Source of the DNA: CBDFGN01 sp965247065
Lineage (GTDB): Bacteria; Bacteroidota; Bacteroidia; Cytophagales; Cyclobacteriaceae
DNA: 64,000 nucleotides
Direction: 5' to 3'
Assembly: GCA_965247065.1 (NCBI GenBank)
Contig: CBDFGN010000006.1
Span: 1,488,001 to 1,552,000, forward strand
Within the stretch, counting starts at the first letter, position 1; each line of letters starts with the position of its first letter. Both the position numbers and the translations under genes were made by a program. This document shows positions 1 through 8,318 of this stretch, piece by piece. The notes beneath the pieces are model-generated. The model saw nothing but the letters and a program-made list of their open reading frames with translations. It was not told the DNA's origin and made no database searches.

Positions 1-1
1 A

Positions 2-187
2 CTAGCTTGTTTACAAGGGGTTATAATTTCGATTGCTGGCTACTACATCGCGGCGCTGATCGACGGATCAATAGCTGGGGCTATGAGCACCGTAGCCGGA
101 TTGCTTTTTGGAGCAGCCTTCCTCTTTAGTCCCACTCATGGCCTGATATCAAAAAGGACCAAATCCCTTATGCCGAAGGTTTCGTAG
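2..187 (+). CDS. ABC-3 family metal ABC transporter permease, C-terminal end (partial)
   Basis: The frame opening at base 2 is already inside a gene and ends at TAG 185-187, giving about 61 residues. It has one long hydrophobic stretch followed by a glycine-rich hydrophobic helix and the tail FLFSPTHGLISKR. This tail resembles the C-terminus of ABC-3 type permeases of zinc/manganese/iron uptake systems (ZnuB/MntB/TroC-like), which typically end with FxPxxGLL/IS. By family knowledge it would form the inner-membrane channel of a metal importer. The last 20 bases overlap the convergent cyclase gene. The family call rests on this short tail only; the metal cannot be told. Confidence 0.6.
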   Translation, partial: LACLQGVIISIAGYYIAALIDGSIAGAMSTVAGLLFGAAFLFSPTHGLISKRTKSLMPKVS

Positions 188-1283
188 CAGGCTCAATGCT
201 GCAAACCTTAACGGTTCTGCTTTTACCCCTCAGCGTCAGGTCCCCTATCAGCTCGGCTTTATATCCGTTCAATTCTCCAACATTACTGAGAATTCGATCG
301 GTTGCCAAAAACCGCTTTTCATATTTGTTGCAAAGATCTTGAACTCTGGCGGCCGTGTTGATTGTGTCTCCGTGATAGGCTATATCCCTTTTGATAATCC
401 CAACCTCGGCCACAGTTATTTCCCCCGCGTTCAGACCAACTTTAAATTCCGGCAAGAAGCCGTAGGTCTTCTCAAAATAGCTCCTGCGACGCTCCAGGAT
501 TTCCGAGAATGTGAAGAATACTTCGATACAGTTAAGATTCCGGAATCCCTCCGCTTCCTTCCAGGTCAAAACGATCTCGTCGCCCACGTATTGGTAGATG
601 TCGGCCTTAAATCTGTCAACAATGTGGTTTAGCTCTCTAAAGCAGTCCTGGATCATTTGACTGTATCGCAGATGCCCCAGCATTTCTGCATATGTGGTCG
701 ACGAACGCAAGTCGATAAACATGAAGATTCGATTTTCCATAACGGGTTTGTGGTACCGACCCAACAGGATTGGGAACATATTACCTTCACCGTATTTTTT
801 ACTCACCTGCAGGATGAAATGAGTAAGCACAACTCCAAACCCAAGCATCCAACCGATCGGTATAATATAATCTGGCCGATAGATCAGCCCCAAAGCCCAG
901 TCTTCGTATCCCATCGGCATAATACCAAAGGTCGTAAGAACCAGATAAATTACTCCGAATACCAACAGTACAGCTCCCAGATAAGCCAGCGATTTAATCA
1001 TGATGATGTAGCCGGTGGATTTACGATTGAGCCATGGGCGTTCCAAAAATCGGTTGATCACGAAAAAGAAGGTTCCGAATAAAACTGCAAACAAAGCTCC
1101 CTCCAAGTACTGATACCCGGAGATCGTATACTGCAAAAGCGGATCTTGTTGCAATGCGGCTTCTTTCAGGGCCAGGTCGAGTACAATTGTAATTCCGACC
1201 ATTGTCACTGAACTGATTCCAAGCATGTACACCAGCCAGAATGAAACGACTAAAAGCCATTCATGAAACCACCTGCGGGTCAT
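168..1283 (-). CDS. Membrane-anchored class III adenylate/guanylate cyclase (paralogue 1 of 3)
   Basis: 371 residues. The N-terminal half carries about four membrane helices (near residues 8-36, 58-80, 92-118, 138-160). The C-terminal half (from about 183) is a class III cyclase catalytic domain. The two metal-binding aspartates are visible at D191 in FMFIDLRSSTT and D235 in YQYVGDEIVLTW, and the transition-state Asn/Arg pair lies in DTINTAARVQ. It should make cAMP or cGMP at the cytoplasmic face of the inner membrane; the substrate base is not decidable by eye. It shares layout and motifs with the genes at 27723-28823 and 51137-52210. It converges with the upstream permease end (20 bp overlap) and is divergent from mnmE. 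Confidence 0.88.
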   Translation of the reverse strand: MTRRWFHEWLLVVSFWLVYMLGISSVTMVGITIVLDLALKEAALQQDPLLQYTISGYQYLEGALFAVLFGTFFFVINRFLERPWLNRKSTGYIIMIKSLAYLGAVLLVFGVIYLVLTTFGIMPMGYEDWALGLIYRPDYIIPIGWMLGFGVVLTHFILQVSKKYGEGNMFPILLGRYHKPVMENRIFMFIDLRSSTTYAEMLGHLRYSQMIQDCFRELNHIVDRFKADIYQYVGDEIVLTWKEAEGFRNLNCIEVFFTFSEILERRRSYFEKTYGFLPEFKVGLNAGEITVAEVGIIKRDIAYHGDTINTAARVQDLCNKYEKRFLATDRILSNVGELNGYKAELIGDLTLRGKSRTVKVCSIEPATKPSA

Positions 1284-1519
1284 TAAGTTGAAGATTTATG
1301 GTGCAACGGAGAACTAATTGAATGTTAAGAATTGAAAGTTGAGAATTTACTAAAGACTCGTGACTATCAATAGAGGATTAATGGATTGTTGCGAAGGAGC
1401 GGCGATCCGGCCAACAGAAATACTACAATAAGCCATGTTCAATGTCAAGACTACCCTCAAGAATCATGTATTCATAGGTACGATATTCATTTGTTCAAAC
1501 TCTGCTAACTTTATAGGTC

Positions 1520-2896
1520 ATGGCGATTATCGCACCCTCCAACGACACAATAGTAGCACTGGCAACCCCGCCGGGCCGAGGGGCGATTGCCATTATCCGC
1601 GTGTCAGGTCCACGGGCTATTTCAATGGTTGACCGGGTTTTTCCAGCAAAAGAGTTAGCTAAACAAAAGAGCCATACTCTTCACCTGGGTTCGCTCTATG
1701 ATCACAGCCGGGAACTGGACCAAGTGTTGGTATCCCTGTTTAAGGGACCTCGCTCCTACACTAAAGAAGACCTAGTTGAGATTTCCACTCACGGATCGCC
1801 ATTTGTAATCCAGGAGGTGATCAAGCTTTTGCTTAGCAGGGGTGCTCGTTTGGCCCAGGCGGGGGAGTTCACCCAACGGGCTTTCCTGAACGGACAGTTT
1901 GACCTCGCTCAGGCCGAAGCTGTTGCCGATTTGATTGCCTGTGATTCCAAGGCCGCCCATGCAACAGCTATGAATCAAATGAGAGGCGGGTTTTCTGGGG
2001 AAATAAAAGAATTGAGAAAAGATCTGGTACATTTTGCCTCCTTGATTGAGCTGGAACTAGATTTCAGTGAAGAAGATGTCGAGTTTGCCAGCCGTAAGGA
2101 AGTAGCCAACTTAGTGAAGATCCTGAAGAAGAAAATTAGGTTGCTCCTTTCCAGTTTTGAGCTGGGCAACGTAATCAAAAATGGCGTCCCGACGGTCATT
2201 GCCGGAAAACCCAATGCCGGAAAGTCGACCCTTTTGAACGCGCTGCTCAACGAAGAGCGAGCCATTGTTTCAGAGATTCCCGGAACCACCCGGGATGTTA
2301 TTGAGGATGAGATCAACATCGAGGGGATCCATTTTCGTTTCATAGACACGGCCGGGCTGAGAGAAACCAAGGACAGTATTGAGGCCTTAGGCGTAGAACG
2401 TACTCGCCAAAAAATGGAGAAAGCAGCCCTTATCCTCTATATTTTTGATTTGAGCCACGAATCGTGCGACGAGATCAAATCTCAGATCGAGCAACTGCAA
2501 AAACGCCATGCACCCTTTATCGCGGTGGGCAACAAAGTCGATCTATCAGATCCTGCTCTGTTAACCCAGTTAGAGGATCAAAAGGAAATGTTGGCTATTT
2601 CAGCACTAAAAAGAGACGATATCGATCGGCTCAAGCAAGTTATCCTCAGCCAGGTCCACGCCGACAAGATCGACTCGGACCAAACGATCATCACCAACCT
2701 TCGACACTACGACAGCCTGACCGAGACTAGCAAAGCCTTAGAGGGTGTCTTGCAGGGCATCGACCAAAACATCACCAACGACCTGTTGGCCCAGGATTTG
2801 AAGATTGCCCTGTATCACTTAGGGGAGATTACCGGGGAAATCACTACAGATGATTTGTTGGAGAACATTTTCAGCAAGTTCTGTATTGGAAAGTAA
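1520..2896 (+). CDS. mnmE: tRNA uridine-5-carboxymethylaminomethyl modification GTPase MnmE (TrmE)
   Basis: 458 residues, full family length. The N-terminal formyl-THF-binding domain begins IIAPSNDTIVALATPPGRG. The inserted G domain shows G1 GKPNAGKS (229-236), the GTTRD loop (255-259), G3 DTAG (276-279) and G4 NKVD. The helical domain ends with the catalytic C-terminal motif FCIGK (Cys455). With MnmG it modifies the wobble uridine of certain tRNAs. The start ATG follows a short AT-rich leader of 236 bp shared divergently with the cyclase. This is the only complete copy in the window, but its 3' end is repeated three times downstream. Confidence 0.97.
   Translation: MAIIAPSNDTIVALATPPGRGAIAIIRVSGPRAISMVDRVFPAKELAKQKSHTLHLGSLYDHSRELDQVLVSLFKGPRSYTKEDLVEISTHGSPFVIQEVIKLLLSRGARLAQAGEFTQRAFLNGQFDLAQAEAVADLIACDSKAAHATAMNQMRGGFSGEIKELRKDLVHFASLIELELDFSEEDVEFASRKEVANLVKILKKKIRLLLSSFELGNVIKNGVPTVIAGKPNAGKSTLLNALLNEERAIVSEIPGTTRDVIEDEINIEGIHFRFIDTAGLRETKDSIEALGVERTRQKMEKAALILYIFDLSHESCDEIKSQIEQLQKRHAPFIAVGNKVDLSDPALLTQLEDQKEMLAISALKRDDIDRLKQVILSQVHADKIDSDQTIITNLRHYDSLTETSKALEGVLQGIDQNITNDLLAQDLKIALYHLGEITGEITTDDLLENIFSKFCIGK
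2879..2896 (+). repeat. 3' terminus of mnmE, reference copy of a repeated attachment-like site
   Basis: The last 18 bases of mnmE, TTCTGTATTGGAAAGTAA, recur at 10374-10391 (17/18 identical), 12709-12726 (16/18) and 17703-17720 (16/18). All three copies end in TGA, the real gene in TAA. In enterobacteria the last 18 bp of trmE/mnmE is the known integration site of Salmonella genomic island 1. That this stretch acts as an attachment site here is inference. Confidence 0.6.
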
Positions 2897-3209
2897 GTTT
2901 TAATTCAAAGTCAATCGAGGGATCAAAATGTTCATTTGGGTCCATTCCAGGATGATTCTAGCGGACTTCTCAGATTGTTCACTACTGAACTGAAGTATTT
3001 GTTTTCCCTCGATGCCTAGTCGAAATGTAAATGGAGCAAAACAAGCTAGGATGAACAAGGAGGAAGTTTCCCAAAAACCCTCCTGATTATCGAAGTGCAA
3101 TACATCCCACACAAATCCCATCCGGAGAAGGAGAATAATTCATAAATTGATTTTTGTAAATTGGAATTGAATGTTAGAAAAACACCCTTGAATATGGATC
3201 AATCTAATA
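2897..3209. other. Intergenic stretch after mnmE
   Basis: No convincing gene. A 73-codon frame on the minus strand (2900-3121) starts with Met and has a hydrophobic middle but shows no family resemblance, and the region is AT-rich. It may be the tail of a lost gene. Confidence 0.4.
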
Positions 3210-3315
3210 ATGATCAAGAGGCAATCTTTCAGAAAATTGGGAAGTTTAGGAAAAGTTGTGTTCTGGAGTAATATAGTAGAAATACTAGCCGGAATAATAG
3301 TTATCATTATCTTTT

Positions 3316-4301
3316 CTGCTAGTCCGTAAAGATACCCAATTGACATAAGCTGTCAGAGGGCTTGGCGACCTTGTTGAAAAAAACATAGCCATGAACCTTG
3401 TAGAATTTATTAAACGGTTTCCCAATGAACAGATGTGCCGTGATCATTTTCGCGAGTATCGGATCAGGAAAGGGATTATCTGCAAGAAATGCAGTCACCC
3501 TTCGCATTATTGGCTTTCCGGAAAAGAGCAGTTTCAGTGCAAGCAATGCGGTTTTAGGACTACCCTTCGAAGCGGTACTGTACTGCAGAGCAGCAAACTT
3601 CCATTTTGGTATTGGTACATAGCCTTTCACCTGATGAGCTCCACTAAGAAAGGGTTTTCTGCCCATGAAGTCAGAAGACAACTGGGCCACAAACGCTATG
3701 AGCCGATTTGGTTGATGATGCGCAAAATACGAGCAGCCATGGGAAAGGCCGATGGGACTCAAACACTTGCCGGGATGGTAGAACTGGACGATGCCTATTT
3801 CGCCACCGGTACGTCCAAACGGGTTAAGAAAAGGCTTAAACGGGGCAAAGGAAGCCAAAAGAAATCAAAAGTAACTGTAATGGCGGAATCCTTTCCATTG
3901 GAAATCGACGGACGCACAGAGCATTTCTGTGGGCAGTTCAAGATGAAGGCTCACCGTTCAGAAAGCAAGGAGGCGATTCAGCAGGTCGTCAGCCAAGCCA
4001 TTGATCCTGCCAGCGTTTTGTTCACTGATCAATCCACCGGTTATGTGGATTTGAAAAGCCTGGTAGATGTTCACGTGAGTTTTAAATCCTCCTGGGAGGG
4101 TGCCGATGAACTCAAATGGGTACACATAGCCATTGCAAATGCAAAGCGGACCCTGCTGGGCATTTATCATGTTATCAAAGAAAAGTACCTTCAGTACTAT
4201 TTGGATGAGTTCTGTTATAAGCTCAATCGAAGGTATTCAACCAATCTGTTTGATAATCTTGTCTTTAGCTCAGTTTAGTGGTACGATTGCGGACTAGCAT
4301 A
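3316..4301 (+). mobile_element. IS1595-family (ISXO2-like) insertion sequence, copy 1, 986 bp
   Basis: The ends carry the inverted repeat TGCTAGTCCG (left end CTGCTAGTCCGTAAAG; right end, reverse-complemented, TATGCTAGTCCGCAAT). A 9-bp direct repeat TTATCTTTT flanks it at 3307-3315 and 4302-4310. The same 986-bp boundaries fit the second copy at 41353-42338, which supports the assignment. IS1595 elements are usually described with 8-bp target duplications, so 9 bp is slightly unusual. It carries a single transposase gene and interrupts a membrane-protein gene. Confidence 0.92.
3391..4278 (+). CDS. IS1595-family transposase (copy 1)
   Basis: 295 residues. The N-terminal zinc ribbon has Cys31/Cys34 and Cys50/Cys53. 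The DDE-type catalytic domain (ISXO2-like) shows the first Asp in ELDDAYF (D133), the second in FTDQSTGY (D212) and the family signature HIAIANAKRTLLGIYH near 244-259, where Asn/Lys replace the usual third acidic residue. It is identical to copy 2 except for D238 here versus G238 there, so transposition was recent. Confidence 0.95.
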   Translation: MNLVEFIKRFPNEQMCRDHFREYRIRKGIICKKCSHPSHYWLSGKEQFQCKQCGFRTTLRSGTVLQSSKLPFWYWYIAFHLMSSTKKGFSAHEVRRQLGHKRYEPIWLMMRKIRAAMGKADGTQTLAGMVELDDAYFATGTSKRVKKRLKRGKGSQKKSKVTVMAESFPLEIDGRTEHFCGQFKMKAHRSESKEAIQQVVSQAIDPASVLFTDQSTGYVDLKSLVDVHVSFKSSWEGADELKWVHIAIANAKRTLLGIYHVIKEKYLQYYLDEFCYKLNRRYSTNLFDNLVFSSV

Positions 4302-4741
4302 TTATCTTTTGTGTTTTCGCATTTATATTTAGAAACGGAATAATTTTCTTACCAATCGGTAGCCTTCTAATAGCGGCTGGAGCTGTTTTTCTCATTCTAT
4401 ACATAATTAAGAATAGAATGAGAAAAGGGATCATCCCATCCAAAGAGGATAAAATACAATATTTAAAGTATTGGGCGGAGGTTTATGAAAATACTGTAAA
4501 ATTATCAATAAACATTTTTTGGTGGTATCTCTTGCCTCTTCTACCAGGATTTATAGTTATGGCAATTGGATTTTATATTAGAGAACCAGACAAGATTATT
4601 AAATTTATCATATTCCTGGTCACCCCAGCAATTATTGTGTTTGGAAGTGTATATTGGTTTCATAAATACTGGGTACCTAAAAAGTATCAGCCAAAAATTG
4701 ACAGAATAAATCATTTGATAACGGAATTGGAATCCGAATGA

Positions 4742-5161
4742 TTTCTGAGCTAGCTCTGAAGACCAAATTTATCTGTGCAGAAATTTTTATTAAATTGTTT
4801 CAAAATGAGTTCACTATGACCGCAATCAGAAGGATTATCCTACAAATTGCTAATAGAATTACCGGTCAATTCCAGATCTTTTACCACTTCTTGAGATCTC
4901 GAGAAATCTTTCTCATTTGCAATAATTAGGACAAGGGGGAAAGCACCCCCAACCAGCCCCAGGAAGACCAAATTACTTCAAAACTAAACTACACAGCGAC
5001 CACCGCCAGTAAGGCGTTGAAGATCGCTTCAGTACTCTGTATATACCGGTAATGTGAGCGTCTTTTGCTTACTCTAGTACCGATTTCATTTCTAAGTCAT
5101 AAACCTTTGAACATTAGTCAATTAGCCTTTGCTTTTTCGCCTTGGTTTCTTATCTTAACCC
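4742..5161. other. Intergenic stretch between disrupted membrane gene and recombinase remnant
   Basis: Nothing convincing. A 63-codon frame at 4738-4929 overlaps the preceding stop, has no family resemblance and no clear ribosome-binding site. Confidence 0.4.
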
Positions 5162-5693
5162 ATGGGAAACCAGGGTACCAAAGTCAAACTTAGAACCAAG
5201 AAACTTAAGTCTGACAGACTAAGTTACTATCTCTATTATTACTTCCCACAAACCAGGAAAAAGAAGAAAGAGTACCTCGGTCTCTATCTGATTCCCAATC
5301 CCAAAGACCCTCTTCAAAAGGATCACAACGAGGAGATCAAACAACTGGCAGAAGGGGTCCTTTCCAAAAAGGTTATTGAGATCCAGGAAGGGAGGTTTGG
5401 ATTCAGATCCAAGATAACTAAATATCCTTTTCCTCTCCTACTTTGAGTCATTGATGGAGAAGAAAAAGAATCCCTCTAGTAATTCACATTATGCGAATTG
5501 GAAATCTACTCTTTCTCAATTAAGAAAGTTCACTAGACAGGATCTGAGACTCTCAGAGATCGACCATATCTATCTCAATGATCTTAAGGATTTTCTTTTG
5601 AAAGAAAAAATTGGAAGAGGAGGCACCCGCTTATCCCAAAACTCGGCCCTCTCCTACTTCAAGAATGTTCTGTACACTTTGAGAGAGGCTTAG
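5162..5693 (+). pseudogene. Bacteroidota-type tyrosine recombinase (phage integrase), N-terminal remnant with frameshift
   Basis: The first frame (5162-5446) encodes an Arm-DNA-binding domain: KVKLRTKKLKSDRLSYYLYY followed by KEYLGLYLIPNPKDP and IQEGRFGF. The reading then shifts by one near 5416-5440 into FLSYFESLMEKKK, continuing (5451-5693) as the SAM-like core-binding domain through HYANWKSTLSQL and FLLKEKIGRGGTRLSQNSA. It stops at TAG 5691-5693 before any catalytic Arg/His/Tyr motif, so the catalytic domain is gone. Integrases of this family sit next to the attachment site of Bacteroidota integrative elements. Its place 2.3 kb after the mnmE 3' end fits a decayed integrative element. Confidence 0.85.
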
Positions 5694-5817
5694 AATTTTT
5701 TGTCACCTATTTCACGGACATTCCAAATAAGGAATTGAAAAGACGTTTTGTCCATGATCAGAGAAGGATCGGGGCGGAAATGCATGATCTTAGGATGAAT
5801 GCTTAGGTGCTGAGATT

Positions 5818-5858
5818 GTTCTCCCCCACCTACTTACTGAAGGGGAGAACCTTTTTTG
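5818..5858 (+). terminator. Rho-independent terminator-like hairpin
   Basis: GTTCTCCCC (5818-5826) pairs perfectly with GGGGAGAAC (5842-5850) across a 15-base loop and is followed by CTTTTTT. It would end transcription coming from the recombinase remnant side. The stretch 5694-6016 around it holds no gene. Confidence 0.75.
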
Positions 5859-6016
5859 TCCATAGGGCGGAAGAAGCCTTGAGCACCTACCAATCCTTCT
5901 CGACCTGCCAGACCAACCTTCATGTTTTAACCTAAACCACCCACTTCGAGGAATTAGGGTAAATACTAGAGAGGTAATTGACTATTGCAGGGTAGTAATA
6001 AATTTCTAAACCTTAA

Positions 6017-6496
6017 TGTTATTGTTATATATCAATTACCCGAATTGACGGTCCTTGGTGGACTTGTCAGATTAGAAAAAAAGGAGCCCTCTATATATTC
6101 GAAGAGGGATATTGTGAAATTGCATTCTTGGAGAATCCAGATGAATTGGATTTACAGTTGATTGAGTCTGAGACCTATTTCAGAATAGTCGAGTGTAGAT
6201 CCTTCAAGGAAAACCAGGCCATAAGTACGTTTGACATAAAGTATGTTATGGACAACGGTAACGAACCAAAGACTGGTGATTTTGAAATAGACCATTGTTA
6301 ACCTGAAAAATGGGGACGCGGTACTTTTGTCTCAAGTATCAATTTTGTTGTCAGTTGGAATCAACTTTCTAATTACTTTGACTTTTACATATCATATTTA
6401 ACCTCATTAGAGGATCTAGAATCTCTTTATCGAAATGGAAGATTAAATAGAGAGATTGAAGTTCTCATGAATGAAATGAAGGAACCGGTTAAGTAA
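6017..6496 (+). pseudogene. Hypothetical protein remnant, frame broken by one in-frame TAA
   Basis: A frame open from the stop at 6014-6016 runs to TAA 6299-6301 and continues in the same frame to TAA 6494-6496. The first part includes KKGALYIFEEGYCEIAFLEN and the second VSSINFVVSWNQLSNYFDFY. Amino-acid composition looks protein-like across the stop. No ATG lies near the beginning, so the 5' end is lost or uses another start. No family recognised; size and acidic mixed composition would suit a small cytosolic protein. Confidence 0.45.
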
Positions 6497-6677
6497 AATG
6501 AATGAGACTCTTCTAGTCATCCTTATTGATCAGAGGAGTCCTTCTTCTTTCATAGATGAGAGATAATCCGATATTTATCACCAGAGGCGTTTGAGAACAA
6601 ACTATTGAATTATAAAAAAGCAGCTTAAAAAATGTCCACTAAATTGCTGCAACTCCACATTATAAATTCTTAAAAAA

Positions 6678-7421
6678 ATGGAAATAACTAAAGGAATACA
6701 TCATTTTGATTGCGGACCATTTAATTGGTATTTAATTGAAGAAGAAGGAAGATTGACATTAGTAGATGCAGGTTTTCCCGGGCATTATAGCGTTTATAAA
6801 AAAGGACTTGAAAGCTTAGGAAAAACAAGCAAAAATCTTGAAGCCATTGTTTTAACTCACGCCCATGCAGACCATATTGGCTTTGCAGAAAGAGTAAGAA
6901 AAGAAACAGGCGTACCAGTGTATGTACACAAAGAAGATGCAAAAATGGCTAGCAAACCTTTACAGTTACCTTGGATTGGTTTACTATCAAACGCTTGGAG
7001 AGCATATACAGCAAAAATGTTAGGTGTTGCAATGATTAATGGTGTATTTAATTTACCACATTTAACTAAAGTACAAACTGTTGAAGATGGCCAAGTATTA
7101 GACATCCCTGGAAGACCAAGAATAATTCACACACCAGGACATACAGATGGAGAAATTTCGCTTTTGATGGAAGGCCGAAAGTCAATCATTACTGGAGATA
7201 CAATTGTAACACGAAATTTATTGACAGGAGAACTTGGAGATCCACAAATAGTAAATCCAATTTTAACTCACGATTATAAACAGGCTTGTAGAACACTCGA
7301 TTTATTAAGAGAAATAGGAGAAGTTACAATGTTATCTGGTCATGGTACACCTTGGACAGGTGATATGAATAATGCAGTAAATATTGCTTTAGAAAATAGT
7401 ATTACAAAAAGCCTTAAATAA
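6678..7421 (+). CDS. MBL-fold metallo-hydrolase
   Basis: 247 residues. The metallo-beta-lactamase motif THAHADHIG gives His61, His63, Asp65 and His66; further metal ligands are His155 (HTPGHTDGE), Asp174 (ITGDTIV) and His222 (LSGHGTPW). It should bind two metal ions and hydrolyse an ester, thioester or lactone; the substrate is unknown. The gene is clearly more AT-rich than mnmE or the cyclases (for instance runs of aaa, tta and aga codons), which suggests separate acquisition. It stands alone between remnants. Confidence 0.9.
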   Translation: MEITKGIHHFDCGPFNWYLIEEEGRLTLVDAGFPGHYSVYKKGLESLGKTSKNLEAIVLTHAHADHIGFAERVRKETGVPVYVHKEDAKMASKPLQLPWIGLLSNAWRAYTAKMLGVAMINGVFNLPHLTKVQTVEDGQVLDIPGRPRIIHTPGHTDGEISLLMEGRKSIITGDTIVTRNLLTGELGDPQIVNPILTHDYKQACRTLDLLREIGEVTMLSGHGTPWTGDMNNAVNIALENSITKSLK

Positions 7422-7439
7422 TAAACTGAACTCTAAACA

Positions 7440-7574
7440 ATGAGCATCATGGATAAGGGATACCTGTGGAAGCCCTATTTAGGCAAGGATGGCTACACGG
7501 TATTCGAATTGTGTGATTGGGTTTTGGATGATTCAGATTTCAATTTCAAGAAACGGACTAAAAGAAAAAAATAA
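7440..7574 (+). CDS. Small hypothetical protein (44 aa)
   Basis: The open frame from ATG 7440 (or ATG 7449) to TAA 7572-7574 encodes a compact, tryptophan- and aspartate-rich peptide, DKGYLWKPYLGKDGYTVFEL, ending in a lysine-rich tail. It starts 18 bp after the MBL gene stop, so it could be co-transcribed. No family recognised; it may be the end of a truncated gene. Confidence 0.35.
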   Translation: MSIMDKGYLWKPYLGKDGYTVFELCDWVLDDSDFNFKKRTKRKK

Positions 7575-8318
7575 GCTGTTTAACAATTATGGTATATTAT
7601 TGGATTTCGTAGGGCGGAGTTAGCTACTGGGTACAATTACCTTAAGTCGACCTGCCCTGCCGAAACCAATACGTCTAGTCCACTATTTTCCTATCTCATG
7701 GAATCATTCGAATTAAGGAAGATAGTTGCTACAACGCTCCTCTGACGGACTGAGAAGAGACCTATTATGCACGAATTGATATATGATCAATGGAAATCTT
7801 TGGGAAAGAGTCCGTAGTCTTATCTCCATAAGCTGGAATGCCTTTGCAAAGCAAGTCGGATCAGGTTAACCAAGATTAACAAAGAGGCTACGATGCAACT
7901 GACCACTGAGTTCAGGAAGATGAATTCTGGTTACCGGAAATGGAAAGTAGTAAGTTTTTGGTCCTATTGTGCTCCTTGTGCAGGAGGTTGGTACACTAAT
8001 CGAAAGGCATTCAACTAGTTAACATGGCGGAATACTTTTCCAATAGGAATGTAACCTCCATGCCGGGGGATTAGGAAGCATTGACCAACAAACTTGTCCC
8101 CCATTCGATTTTTTGAAATCACTTTCCATCATTATCACCATATGCCTCTAAAAATGCTACAACTTTTTCTGGCTTGGAGATTTCGAATGGTTTGAGGTTA
8201 CTACCGCCCTAACTGTCCTTGGTCCTTTGCAGGTGATCAACTCAATAATGAGCAAAATCATGATTTTTATCGAGAATCTTTAATAAATAGGAGGGGCAAA
8301 CTTTCCTATATTGTTCCG
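7575..8318. other. Degenerate intergenic DNA before the first cyclase-TPR gene
   Basis: No frame of useful length. Short coding-like pieces occur, such as MQLTTEFRKMNSGYRKWKV near 7892, but stops interrupt every frame. This looks like eroded coding DNA. The last 60 bp before 8319 are the leader of the cyclase gene. Confidence 0.4.

Larger units (their letters stand above)
3210..4741 (+). pseudogene. Small multi-pass membrane protein gene interrupted by an IS1595-family element
   Basis: Removing 3316-4310 (the IS plus one 9-bp target duplicate) joins 3210-3315 to 4311-4741 in one uninterrupted frame of 178 codons ending at TGA 4739-4741. The restored protein has an N-terminal hydrophobic segment reading into the IS site (ILAGIIVIIIF then CVFAFIFRNG), a second helix pair (FLPIGSLLIAAGAVFLILY) and two more helices after WWYLLPLLPGF and IIKFIIFLVTP. 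The pattern is like small Bacteroidota membrane proteins found next to ECF sigma genes, but I do not recognise the family. The true start may lie upstream of the ATG at 3210, since the N-terminal residues look atypical. The downstream part could still be expressed from the Met at 4418. Confidence 0.75.

Noticed and set aside
339..1082. Plus-strand open frames opposite the first cyclase
   Set aside because: They lie antisense to a clear cyclase gene with conserved motifs and have no family-like features.
1772..2370. Minus-strand frames opposite mnmE
   Set aside because: Antisense to a complete housekeeping gene.
3319..3858. 179-codon minus-strand frame inside the IS1595 element (also at 41796-42335, plus strand)
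   Set aside because: Antisense shadow of the transposase; repeated only because the IS is repeated.
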